A DNA stretch of 64,000 nucleotides, taken from contig NZ_UFUW01000001.1 in assembly GCF_900460955.1 (NCBI RefSeq), forward strand, positions 2,588,501 through 2,652,500, written 5' to 3'. This DNA comes from Cardiobacterium valvarum. Lineage in GTDB: Bacteria > Pseudomonadota > Gammaproteobacteria > Cardiobacteriales > Cardiobacteriaceae. Positions 31,745 through 39,626 of the stretch are shown here, one piece after another (position 1 is the first letter of the stretch; every line of letters starts with the position of its first letter). Position numbers and translations under genes: made by a program. The notes below the pieces were generated by a model, which saw only the letters and a program-made list of their open reading frames with translations, had not been told where the DNA came from and searched no databases.

Positions 31745-32419
31745 TCACCAACCACCGCATTCCCGCATGGAAACCAGCGTGTTACCGGCGACGATAAAGT
31801 GATCCAGCAGGCGTACTTCCATCAGTGCTAATGCTGCCTCAATCCGCTTCGTCGCAGCGCGGTCGGCAGCCGATGGCTCGGTACTGCCCGCCGGATGATT
31901 ATGGGCGAGGATGACGGCGGCAGCGTGATGATGCAGGGCGCTGGCAAACAGCTCGCGCGCGGGGATAGCGACCGCACCGGCTGCACCCGCTGCCAGCCGC
32001 TCGAAGGCGATGAAACCGTGCTGCTGATTGAGGAAAAGCACGCCGAAAGATTCCAGCCCCTGCCCCTTGAATTGCAGCAGCAGGAAATTGCGTACGTCGT
32101 CCGGCGAAGAAAACGACCACGATGATTGGCGCATCTCTTCCGCCATGAAGCGTCGCGCCAGCTCCGTAACGGCAAGAATCTCCGCCGATTTCGCCTTACC
32201 TAGGCCGCGCAACGCCTGCAAATCAGCGGGGCGACTGTTAAAGAGGCCAACCAGGCCACCGCGCGCTTTCAGCAAGTCTTGCGCAAAACGCAGCACATCC
32301 ACGCCCTTCGCGCCGGTGCGCAGCAAAATTGCCAGCAGCTCATAATCCGCCAACGCCGCCGCGCCTTTCGTCAGCAGACGCTCACGCGGCATATCCGTTG
32401 AGAACGCATCCTCATCCAT
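31745..32419 (-). CDS. radC: RadC-like JAB-domain protein
   Basis: A 224-residue protein of the RadC family: an N-terminal helix-hairpin-helix (LRGLGKAKSAEILAV, about 70-85) and a C-terminal JAB/MPN domain with the metal motif in ILAHNHPAGSTEPSAAD. The biochemical role of RadC is unsettled; the old DNA-repair assignment came from a misattributed E. coli mutation. I start at the ATG at 32419; a TTG at 32437 is also in frame. It is divergent from coaBC, with only 35 bp between the two starts, so their promoters overlap. Confidence 0.92.
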   Translation of the reverse strand: MDEDAFSTDMPRERLLTKGAAALADYELLAILLRTGAKGVDVLRFAQDLLKARGGLVGLFNSRPADLQALRGLGKAKSAEILAVTELARRFMAEEMRQSSWSFSSPDDVRNFLLLQFKGQGLESFGVLFLNQQHGFIAFERLAAGAAGAVAIPARELFASALHHHAAAVILAHNHPAGSTEPSAADRAATKRIEAALALMEVRLLDHFIVAGNTLVSMRECGGW

Positions 32420-32454
32420 TACAATGATTTCCTTCAAAAAAACGGCAGCATTAT

Positions 32455-33645
32455 ATGACGCAGAACATCCTCATCGGCATTAGCGGCGGCATCGCCGCCT
32501 ACAAAATCCCGCACCTCGTCCGCCTCCTGAAAAAACAGGGGGATAACGTACGCATCGTCCACACCGCCCACGCCGCCCACTTCATCAGCCCAACCACCTT
32601 GCAGGCCGTCTCCGGCGAAGCGGTGCGGCACGACCTCTTCGACCCCGCCGCCGAACAGGGCATGGGGCACATCGAACTGGCACGCTGGGCGGATGCCTAC
32701 CTCATCGCCCCCGCCACCGCGAATATCCTCGGCAAACTCGCGCACGGCATCGCCGATGACCTCCTCACTACCCTCTACCTCGCGACAAACGCACACATCT
32801 ACCTCGCACCGACGATGAACTGCCACATGCTCGCCCACCCCGCCGTGCAGGCAAACCTCGCCACCCTTGCTGCCCGCGAAAAACACACCGTCATCCCCAG
32901 CGACAGCGGCGCACAAGCCTGCGGCGACATCGGCGCGGGCCGCCTGCCCGAACCTGAAACCCTGCGGGACTGGCTCACGCCCAAGCGGGACTGGCAGGAC
33001 ATCCATCTCACCGTCACCGCCGGGCCGACGCGCGAAGCCATTGATCCGGTGCGCTACCTCTCCAACCACAGCAGCGGCAAAATGGGCTATGCCCTGGCTG
33101 CCGCTGCCGCACGCCGTGGCGCCATTGTCACCCTCATCAGCGGCCCGACAGCATTGCCGACCCCGCCGGGCGTGACCCGCATCAACATCGAAAGCGCCGA
33201 AGACTTGCTCGCTGCCGCCCTCGCTCACCCCGGCGACATCTACCTCTCCGCTGCCGCCGTCGCCGACTACCGCGTCGCGCACCCCGCCGCACAAAAACAA
33301 AAAAAACAGGGCGACGCCCCGCTCACCCTCGCCCTCGTGCAAAATCCGGACGTGATCGCGACCATCGCCGCATTGCCGCCTGAGACACGCCCCTACACCG
33401 TGGGCTTCGCCGCCGAAACCGAAAACCTGCTCGTCTACGCCCGCGCCAAACGCGCGCGCAAAAACCTTGACCTCATCATCGCCAACGACGTGAGCGGCGA
33501 TGTCTTCGGCGCAGACGACAACAGCGCGACCCTCATCAGCGCCGAGCGGGAAATCCCGCTGCCACGACAGAGCAAAAGCGCGCTGGCAGAAAGCCTCCTT
33601 GACCATATCCGCGCCGCTTATAGCCAAACATCTAAAAAATCATAA
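32455..33645 (+). CDS. coaBC: phosphopantothenoylcysteine decarboxylase / phosphopantothenate-cysteine ligase
   Basis: Bifunctional cytoplasmic enzyme of coenzyme A synthesis. The N-terminal CoaC flavoprotein half has ILIGISGGIAAYKIPHLVR, the ATANILGKLAHGIADDLL segment, the PTMNCHM motif and the catalytic-type Cys region. The C-terminal CoaB half begins near residue 185 (LTVTAGPTREAIDPVRYLSN, HSSGKMGYALA) and has AAAVADYR and GFAAETEN. The 396 residues match the fused Dfp form. Its start is 35 bp from that of divergent radC. Confidence 0.96.
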   Translation: MTQNILIGISGGIAAYKIPHLVRLLKKQGDNVRIVHTAHAAHFISPTTLQAVSGEAVRHDLFDPAAEQGMGHIELARWADAYLIAPATANILGKLAHGIADDLLTTLYLATNAHIYLAPTMNCHMLAHPAVQANLATLAAREKHTVIPSDSGAQACGDIGAGRLPEPETLRDWLTPKRDWQDIHLTVTAGPTREAIDPVRYLSNHSSGKMGYALAAAAARRGAIVTLISGPTALPTPPGVTRINIESAEDLLAAALAHPGDIYLSAAAVADYRVAHPAAQKQKKQGDAPLTLALVQNPDVIATIAALPPETRPYTVGFAAETENLLVYARAKRARKNLDLIIANDVSGDVFGADDNSATLISAEREIPLPRQSKSALAESLLDHIRAAYSQTSKKS

Positions 33646-33749
33646 CAACGCTGCGCCGCAGGCAGCGATGTAATGCGACAAGATGTGCCACCTTCTCGCC
33701 TTCATTCCTGAATTTGGCCTTCGTACACGATAAAAAACTTCCCGCATGG

Positions 33750-33785
33750 ACGCTTGCGGACCCAGTGTTTACGCCGCTTGACACG
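33750..33785. repeat. dispersed 25-bp repeat copy
   Basis: GACGCTTGCGGACCCAGTGT followed by TTACGCCGCTTGACACGG, two partial units of the family. Confidence 0.75.
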
Positions 33786-33900
33786 GACAAATCCCTTCCC
33801 CCGCTGTGGGGGGAAGGTGGCCGAAGGCCTGAAGGGGGGATAAAAACCAGCATTTACGGCACTTAGCAAAATTCTGAAGAAGTGACGCCAAATTAATAAC

Positions 33901-33966
33901 CTATCTCACCGGACGAACCATGATGCAGTGACAATCATGTTGTTTTAAATCTGTCTGGTGAGATAG
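33901..33966. repeat. inverted repeat with 14-bp arms at the border of the AT-rich gene
   Basis: CTATCTCACCGGAC at 33901-33914 is matched by GTCTGGTGAGATAG at 33953-33966, with one mismatch. It may be a hairpin terminator of the minus-strand gene at 33993, a protein-binding site, or the end of a small mobile element. Confidence 0.7.
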
Positions 33967-33992
33967 ATAAGCTCTAAATAACTTTGCGTAAA

Positions 33993-35177
33993 TTAGGAGT
34001 TTTCGTGCAACTCTTTAACTATTGTTTGTAATAACATGGACACATTTGGCTCTATCTCGCTTATCTTATAAGAAAAATTCTCTAGATAAACACTTGTGAT
34101 TTCTATCGCCATCTTATCGCTAGATACAGGGACCAGTTGTAAATAATCTCTTTTGATCGGTAGGCATTTGTAATATTCTTTATTTGTATCATGTGGACAA
34201 AATACTTTAATCTCCCCTACATTCCATGCCATATATCCATAATAAACATTAGGTTTTATATAAAGAAAATGGTTTCTTACAACCGATAACAGCAAGTTGT
34301 TATCCTTTTCTTTATTCAAGGCAAAAATATTATCGCTAATAACATATAGCTTTGATTTACTTTCATCTTCTATATATCCAAGGCTTATGAGGATATGATT
34401 GATAAATGTAGACTGCTCCATAGTTGTAAATAGAAGGCAAAAAAGAAATAGTATTGACAGTGATAGGCCATAATAAAACTTGGGTGAAATATCTATTTTT
34501 CTTTTATATACGCTGCTTAGTAAAATTATTGAATTAAGGATGTAAAAACAGACCGCCATAGCATAAAAAGTCCAGCTTTTTGCAACCCAAGCGTAGCCCA
34601 CAAGAAGAAATAATAATATAGACCAAATAAAACAAAGATGATGTATTAACATTAGCATTATATTACTAAAATCTTCTTTATTAAGAAGAGATACAAACTG
34701 CCTATTGTTTATTCTCTTGTATAATGAAAATACGAAATAAGGTATAGTAAAGAGAATAAATACTGATAATAATAATGACCCAGATAGAAATGTAACGATC
34801 AAGATCACAAACATCAGCACATATAATCCGAATGCACACCATATTGCTCGTCTTCTTTTTTTCATTATTGATTTAGATTTTATTAGATGTAATAAGAACA
34901 CATACCATCTCACTCGTTTTCTTTCACTTGCTAACTTATATTCTTGGTAGATCATGGGTAAAGATAAAAAAGGAATGATATATATACATGTTGTTATTAT
35001 TGCAATATAAATTAATATGAGCGCTAATACTGCGCTGGTCAATATTATGTCTGGGAACAGGCCGTTAAATCCTATGGTGTTTAAATAATTATGGATGATC
35101 ATTGCGCCAATAACCATGGATACAATAGGGATCAATGTTGCAAGTTTTGTCAGTCTGTTCAGCCAATTATCAAACAT
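33993..35177 (-). CDS. unknown AT-rich multi-spanning membrane protein
   Basis: A 394-residue protein I do not recognise. There are about eight hydrophobic segments in residues 10-270: a pair at 15-75 around a loop, a basic loop SKSIMKKRRRAIW near 103-113, then further helices (VLMFVILIVTFLSGSLLLSVFILF). The last 120 residues (from about 275) are soluble, with NKEKDNNLLLSVVRNHFLY and a KVFCPHDTNKEY segment. The coding sequence uses many A/T-ending codons and visibly lower GC than any other protein gene here, which points to recent acquisition. The ATG follows TTAAGGAGTTAAAC. No neighbour hints at its job. Confidence 0.75.
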   Translation of the reverse strand: MFDNWLNRLTKLATLIPIVSMVIGAMIIHNYLNTIGFNGLFPDIILTSAVLALILIYIAIITTCIYIIPFLSLPMIYQEYKLASERKRVRWYVFLLHLIKSKSIMKKRRRAIWCAFGLYVLMFVILIVTFLSGSLLLSVFILFTIPYFVFSLYKRINNRQFVSLLNKEDFSNIMLMLIHHLCFIWSILLFLLVGYAWVAKSWTFYAMAVCFYILNSIILLSSVYKRKIDISPKFYYGLSLSILFLFCLLFTTMEQSTFINHILISLGYIEDESKSKLYVISDNIFALNKEKDNNLLLSVVRNHFLYIKPNVYYGYMAWNVGEIKVFCPHDTNKEYYKCLPIKRDYLQLVPVSSDKMAIEITSVYLENFSYKISEIEPNVSMLLQTIVKELHENS

Positions 35178-35229
35178 GTTTAACTCCTTAAAAAGTATTT
35201 TGTTCGTGGTTTGGTGTTTAACAGCAACG

Positions 35230-36537
35230 TCACAGTCTTACCGCCATCGGCAGGCGGCGGATACGGCGTTGTTCACTACCCGGATCGGCTTGGGGCAGGT
35301 GGTCGTCAAGCCGCCATTGCAGCCGGGCGGTATCGACGCCGAGTTTTTGCCAGACGAGTTGCAGGTGGGCGCGGCAGTTGTGCAGGTCAGCATCGGCGGC
35401 GGCGGTGAGGGTGATGCCGGTCGGGCTGTGCTGGCTCAGGTGGTAGTCATTTTTCCACGGCAGCAGGCGGGCCAGGGTGTGGTGGCTGGTCTGCGGGTAG
35501 ATTTTGATGCGGCGGGTGAGGTTTGGCAAAGGCAGGATGAAGATGTCGTCAGTACGGTCTTCGATGGCGCGCACGCTGTCGGCGCAGTTGCCACAGAGGC
35601 AGGATTGCGGATCGTGTTGCAGCACGTCGCCCACGCGGTAGCGCACTAGTGGCAGGGCGTGGGCGGTGAATGAGGTAATAAGCGGGATGTAGTGGACGTC
35701 ATCCAGCCATTCTTTTTCGATGAGGTATTTTTCTTCGCAAAGGTGCTGTCGGCCATGCGCGCAGGTGACGCCGAGCATCCCTTCCACGCCCTGATAGATG
35801 TCACCGACAGTGGCGAACTGGCGGCGTAGGGCAAGACAATCGCGCGCGGTCATCACTTCGCCGCTGTTATAGACGCGGTTACAGCGTTCGAGTTCGAGGC
35901 GCCCTTCCATGATGAGGCTGAGGATGCGCAGGAGGACGCTGACTGGAGCGATGATGAGGTATGGCTGCTGGTGTTGCAGTTTTTGTGCGAGATAGGAGGG
36001 GTGTTCTTGCAGGTCATAGCTCTGGATTTCGAGGGTGCTTGTTTTCAGAGCGTGGTGGGGCGCGTTGTTATTGCGGAAGTACCAGGCGATGCTGGTGCCT
36101 TCCGGCAGTTCGTCCGGGTAGAGACGGACGAGGATGGCGCCGATGCGATCCACCCGCTCTTCGTGGCTGAGGATGTAGGCGCGGCAGCGGCCTTTGCTGC
36201 CGGCGGAAAGGAGCGGGGTGTAGTCGCGGGCGAAGTAGGCATAGTCGCGCGAGATGTCGGCACGCACGCCGAGGGCAAAGACTTCTTCGTGTCTGGCGCC
36301 GAGGGTGTTGATTTGGTCGAAATGGCGGGTGAGATCCACCGGGTTCATCACCGGCCAGTTTTCGATGGGTTCTTTGAGGCAAGACCGGTAGTAGGGGCTT
36401 TGCGGCAGGGCTTCTTTGAAGAGACGGGTGAGCATCCGCCGCTGCCACAGTTCGAGGACGGTGCGGTCGGTAAAGCGCTGGCGACGGTTGCGTTGCCAGG
36501 CGGCGAGAATTTCGTAGAGGTTGGCCGGTTGTGGCAT
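35230..36537 (-). CDS. PaaK-like adenylate-forming enzyme (CoF390 synthetase / phenylacetate-CoA ligase type)
   Basis: A 435-residue cytoplasmic protein of the PaaK/CapK group of AMP-forming ligases. Recognisable parts are SPYYRSCLKEPIENWPVM at the N-terminus, the substrate/ATP loop LLSAGSKGRCRAYILSHEE in place of the usual SSGTTG-type P-loop, VYNSGEVMTARDCLALRRQF, YQGVEGMLGVTC, and PLVRYRVGDVLQ followed by the RTDDIF motif of adenylating enzymes. A CxCGNC pair (CLCGNC) precedes RTDD, as in many CapK proteins. The acyl substrate is unknown. It stands alone between the AT-rich gene and the TerD-nuclease gene. Confidence 0.8.
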   Translation of the reverse strand: MPQPANLYEILAAWQRNRRQRFTDRTVLELWQRRMLTRLFKEALPQSPYYRSCLKEPIENWPVMNPVDLTRHFDQINTLGARHEEVFALGVRADISRDYAYFARDYTPLLSAGSKGRCRAYILSHEERVDRIGAILVRLYPDELPEGTSIAWYFRNNNAPHHALKTSTLEIQSYDLQEHPSYLAQKLQHQQPYLIIAPVSVLLRILSLIMEGRLELERCNRVYNSGEVMTARDCLALRRQFATVGDIYQGVEGMLGVTCAHGRQHLCEEKYLIEKEWLDDVHYIPLITSFTAHALPLVRYRVGDVLQHDPQSCLCGNCADSVRAIEDRTDDIFILPLPNLTRRIKIYPQTSHHTLARLLPWKNDYHLSQHSPTGITLTAAADADLHNCRAHLQLVWQKLGVDTARLQWRLDDHLPQADPGSEQRRIRRLPMAVRL

Positions 36538-36639
36538 GCCGGTTCCCTGTTTGGTGTTGTTTGGGTCATGTTTGCTGTTTTATGCCAAACGCGGCGATAG
36601 CATGTTGATTTTTTTGATAATCGCTTGGCGGAAAAATGT

Positions 36640-37953
36640 TTACAGCAATGGCAGGCAGTGCGGCAGCAGTCTATCCGGGGTGACGAAGGTGAGCTGGTAC
36701 ATCGCGCTCAGTGAGTTTGCCTGGGCGTGGCTGAGGTCGGTCGCGAGGATGAGGTAGTGGCTTGGTGGTAAATCAAGACGTTTACGCAGGTTGAGGTATT
36801 TATCGAGGTCGCGCCGGTATTCGCCGCTTTTGCATTCGATGATGAGCGGGGTTTTGCCTAGCGGCAGGTAGGCGACGTCGAGTTCGTGTTTGTCGCCGTT
36901 CGCAAATTCGATGCGAACGCCGCGCGCGCAGGCGAAGCGGTAGTCCGCGCCGCGTTTGGCCGCCTCACTCAGCAGGCTGCCGAGGGCATACCATTCCAGC
37001 CAGCCGCCACCGAGGAATTGGCGCACGGGCTGGGCGTTTTGTAGCTGGATGTGCAGGCTGTGTTTGGCTTTGTCGTAGTGATAGCGGGCGATCAGGGTCG
37101 CGTCGTAGAGTTCGCGCACGATGGCAAGCAGGCGTTTGCTCTCCGCTGCGGCGTAGGGTTTGAGGTTGAGACGCAAGCCGTCATGACGATGGCGGTAGGC
37201 CCAGTTGATTTGGTTGAGCAGGTTGTTGAGCAGGACGTGTTCGCTGCCGAGGAGGGCGGCGGCTTCGTCGTAGTAGCCGCGCATATCGACGGCGGCATGG
37301 TTGAAGCGGGCGCGGATTTGTTTGCGCGCGAACCAGTCGGCCAGCGGCTGGTGTTGGGCGGCGTTGGCGAGGCTGTTTTCTTCTTGCCAGGCGGTGTTGT
37401 GCAGCGGGTTAGCGGCAGTCTCCTCTATCCCCGCCGCTTCTTCGTTATCGTCAGCAATCTCCACGCCGTAGTGTTCGGACAGCGGTTTGAGGCCGCCGAC
37501 GAAGCCTTGTGCGATGAAGCGGAATTTCCAGGCACCATCGCGGCGGTAGCATTCGCCGAGGATGAGCGCGGTTTCTTGCCGTTCGCCGAGGTGTTCGACC
37601 GGGCAATGCAGGGCAGGCGTACCGTTTTCGCTGATGTCGAGGCTGAGGTGGCGGAAGCGGGAAAGTGGCGCGGCGCCGCTGAAGGCGATGGCGATGCGCT
37701 CGATGTCCGCCGGCTGGCGGGTGAGGTCGAGGTGGTATTCGCTGCGGCGCTCGCCGGCGTGGCAGGCGATGCTGCCGTCGTCGCTGCGCGGCTGGTTGTA
37801 GAAGATCATGTCGTGGTCGCCGCGCACGCGGCCATCGGCGGCAAGGCGGTAGGCAGCGCAATCGATCGGTTCGCTGCTGTCGATGCGGAGGGTGAGGCGG
37901 GCCGGATCGCGGATGGGAGCATTGGCGCCGGCGGTAAGGGTCTGGGCAGGCAT
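36640..37953 (-). CDS. TerD domain fused to a PD-(D/E)XK nuclease-like domain
   Basis: A 437-residue protein of two recognisable halves. Residues 1-165 are a TerD-like domain: LTAGANAPIRDPARLTLRID, HDMIFYNQPRSDDGSIAC, the EYHLDLTRQPADIERIAIAF strand pair, LSLDISENG and ALILGECYRRDGAWKFRFIA. The middle (about 190-330) is helical, ending in FLGGGWLEWYALGSLL. The C-terminal 110 residues fit a restriction-like nuclease core: HELDVAYLPLGKTPLIIECK has the D...E-x-K arrangement, as in DUF1887/Card1-type effectors. It lies 11 bp after a DUF1820 gene, behind a PolB-type 3'-5' exonuclease gene, as the last of the three. The nuclease function is inference from motif only. Confidence 0.78.
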   Translation of the reverse strand: MPAQTLTAGANAPIRDPARLTLRIDSSEPIDCAAYRLAADGRVRGDHDMIFYNQPRSDDGSIACHAGERRSEYHLDLTRQPADIERIAIAFSGAAPLSRFRHLSLDISENGTPALHCPVEHLGERQETALILGECYRRDGAWKFRFIAQGFVGGLKPLSEHYGVEIADDNEEAAGIEETAANPLHNTAWQEENSLANAAQHQPLADWFARKQIRARFNHAAVDMRGYYDEAAALLGSEHVLLNNLLNQINWAYRHRHDGLRLNLKPYAAAESKRLLAIVRELYDATLIARYHYDKAKHSLHIQLQNAQPVRQFLGGGWLEWYALGSLLSEAAKRGADYRFACARGVRIEFANGDKHELDVAYLPLGKTPLIIECKSGEYRRDLDKYLNLRKRLDLPPSHYLILATDLSHAQANSLSAMYQLTFVTPDRLLPHCLPLL

Positions 37954-37964
37954 GGTTTTCTCGT

Positions 37965-38285
37965 TTAGCGCGGGGGCGGGAAGGGCTGGATTTTCGGGTT
38001 GCCGCCGTCTTCGCTGTGGCGGATACGGCTTTCGCCGCAGCGTTCGACCTGGTCGATGCGGATGATTTGGTGGTAGGGGATGAAGGCGGTTTTGACGTTG
38101 CCGAATTCGGCGGCAAGTCTTTCCACACGCGGGTCAATGAGGACGCCGCTTTCTTCGTGGAAAAGGAAGTTTTCGAGGCAGATGAAGCCCGCCATGTCCG
38201 CAGGGAAGACGTGGCGGACGTAGAGGTCGTAGTAGTGCCGCTCGGTTTTGAATTGCACGCGGTAGATGCTGTTGTCCCGGGTCAT
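37965..38285 (-). CDS. DUF1820-family protein
   Basis: A 106-residue cytoplasmic protein. The pattern IYRVQFKTERHYYDLYVRHV, MAGFICLENFLFHE, then VLIDPRVERLAAEFGNVKTAFIPYHQIIRIDQVER (about 48-82) fits DUF1820, a small gammaproteobacterial family without a known function. Its ATG overlaps the stop of the upstream exonuclease gene, so translation is coupled, and the TerD-nuclease gene follows 11 bp later. The Pro-rich end (IQPFPPPR) may be unstructured. Confidence 0.8.
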   Translation of the reverse strand: MTRDNSIYRVQFKTERHYYDLYVRHVFPADMAGFICLENFLFHEESGVLIDPRVERLAAEFGNVKTAFIPYHQIIRIDQVERCGESRIRHSEDGGNPKIQPFPPPR

Positions 38286-39073
38286 GCGCCGCGTTCCGCC
38301 CAGGTTTGCAGGAAGGCCTGCCAGTGCGCGCCGTCTTGTTCTTCGAGGAAGGTTTCGACTTCTTCGAGGTGCTGCTGGTAGCTGTCCTGGGTGAGGTTGC
38401 CACGGATGAGTTCGAAGCGCAGGTAGACGAGGTAGGTGTTGAGCACGTCGGTTTCGCAGTAGTCGCGGATGCCTTTGATGTCGCCGCTTGCGTAGCGATC
38501 TTGCACGGCGGCGCCATCCATGTCGAGTTTGCCGGGGAAGCCGCAGAGTTTGGCGACGTCGTTCAGGCTGGCGCTGCTGCGCGCCTGGTAGCCGGAGAGC
38601 ACGTCCATGAGGTCAAGATGCCGCCACTGGTAGCGGTTCAGGTAGTTGTTGTATTTGTAGTCCTTGTCGTTGTCGCCGTTTTCAAAGTAACGCGCGGCGG
38701 GGATGCCGTGGAAGAGGGCGCGGTAATGCAGCACGGGCAGGTCAAAGCCGCTGCCGTTCCAGCTCACGAGCGTTGGTGCGAATTTTTCGATGCCCTGGAA
38801 GAAGCGTTGCACGATTTCGTATTCGCTGCTGCTTTCTTCGCCAAGCGACCACACTTTCAGACCGCCGGCATTTTTGAGGACGACGGAGATGGCGACGATT
38901 TTGTGCAGGTGGTGGCGCATGAAGGTGCTGCCGCTTTCAGCAAGACGCTCGCCGGCCATGAGGCGGTAGGTATCGGCGTCGCTCTGTTCGGCGGGGAGGT
39001 TGTGCAGCAGGCGGTAGGCGGCGGTATCGGCGACGGTTTCGATGTCAAAGACGAGGGTGTTGTGGATGGGCAT
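38282..39073 (-). CDS. PolB-type 3'-5' exonuclease (DNA_pol_B_exo_2-like)
   Basis: A 263-residue DEDD-type exonuclease. The first acidic pair is in TLVFDIETVADTAAYRLL, the second Asp in SWNGSGFDLPVLHYRAL, and the last Asp in GIRDYCETDVLNTYLVYLR, with the spacing of the PolB proofreading family. It is a stand-alone exonuclease with no polymerase domain. I start at the ATG at 39073. It overlaps DUF1820 by 4 bp and heads the operon that ends with the TerD-nuclease fusion. Confidence 0.9.
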   Translation of the reverse strand: MPIHNTLVFDIETVADTAAYRLLHNLPAEQSDADTYRLMAGERLAESGSTFMRHHLHKIVAISVVLKNAGGLKVWSLGEESSSEYEIVQRFFQGIEKFAPTLVSWNGSGFDLPVLHYRALFHGIPAARYFENGDNDKDYKYNNYLNRYQWRHLDLMDVLSGYQARSSASLNDVAKLCGFPGKLDMDGAAVQDRYASGDIKGIRDYCETDVLNTYLVYLRFELIRGNLTQDSYQQHLEEVETFLEEQDGAHWQAFLQTWAERGA

Positions 39074-39119
39074 GGCGGTTCGCTCGGATGGGGGTTGGGC
39101 GGGATTATAGCAACGCCGC

Positions 39120-39626
39120 CTATGCAGCGAATTGGCTGAGAAAGCCGCTGAAGGTGTGGCGGAGCTGGGCGAGTTCGTGCGGCGCGTAGAAGAAGTGCCC
39201 GGCCTTGATGAGATGCAGGGTGGCGTCGTGGTCGCGGGCGTAGCGCAGCGAGTGTTCGTAGAGGATGACGTCGTCGTGCCAGCCGTGCACGATGGTGGTC
39301 GGGCTGATGCGCGGGTAGTGTTGCACGCGGTAACGCAGGCAGTAGAGGGCAGGGGCGATAAGGAAGAGTCCTTTGACTTTGTCGGGATGGGCGGCAGCGG
39401 CCAGCATCGAGGTGTAGCCGCCCATGCTGAAACCTGCGAGGAGCACGATTTCCGGCTCGGCGGCAACACGGGCGGTGAGGCGCGCGGCACGTTCTTCCGG
39501 GTCTTCGCTGTCTCGGTCGTCCACGGTTTCGCAGGTGTAGCCGTGCGCCTTGCCGGTGCGGGCAAGGTGGTAGATTTCTTTGTTATGCGGGGTACCGCCG
39601 CGACCGTGCGAGAGGATGATTTTCAC
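39120..39626 (-). CDS. small alpha/beta hydrolase
   Basis: A 168-residue hydrolase fold protein. The N-terminal strand has the oxyanion-type segment IILSHGRGGTP, the nucleophile elbow is LLAGFSMGGYTSML (Ser), the acid is in IVHGWHDDVILYEHS, and the His in IKAGHFFY. It resembles the YcjY/dienelactone-hydrolase-like small serine hydrolases; the substrate is unknown. Its start overlaps the end of the GNAT-NusB gene by 4 bp, so it belongs to the riboflavin/nusB transcription unit. Confidence 0.85.
   Translation of the reverse strand: MKIILSHGRGGTPHNKEIYHLARTGKAHGYTCETVDDRDSEDPEERAARLTARVAAEPEIVLLAGFSMGGYTSMLAAAAHPDKVKGLFLIAPALYCLRYRVQHYPRISPTTIVHGWHDDVILYEHSLRYARDHDATLHLIKAGHFFYAPHELAQLRHTFSGFLSQFAA

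Larger units (their letters stand above)
33646..33992. other. 347-bp intergenic region: dispersed repeats, a hairpin block and a 66-bp inverted repeat
   Basis: After coaBC there is a copy of the 25-bp repeat (33750-33785), then a hairpin-type block (33787-33840) and an AT-rich part with the inverted repeat at 33901-33966. I see no gene here. Confidence 0.7.

Noticed and set aside
39120..39565. Longer start of the exonuclease gene reaching to 39565
   Set aside because: The extension is Ala/Pro/Ser/Thr-rich antisense-like sequence overlapping the alpha/beta hydrolase gene; the domain begins at the ATG at 39073.
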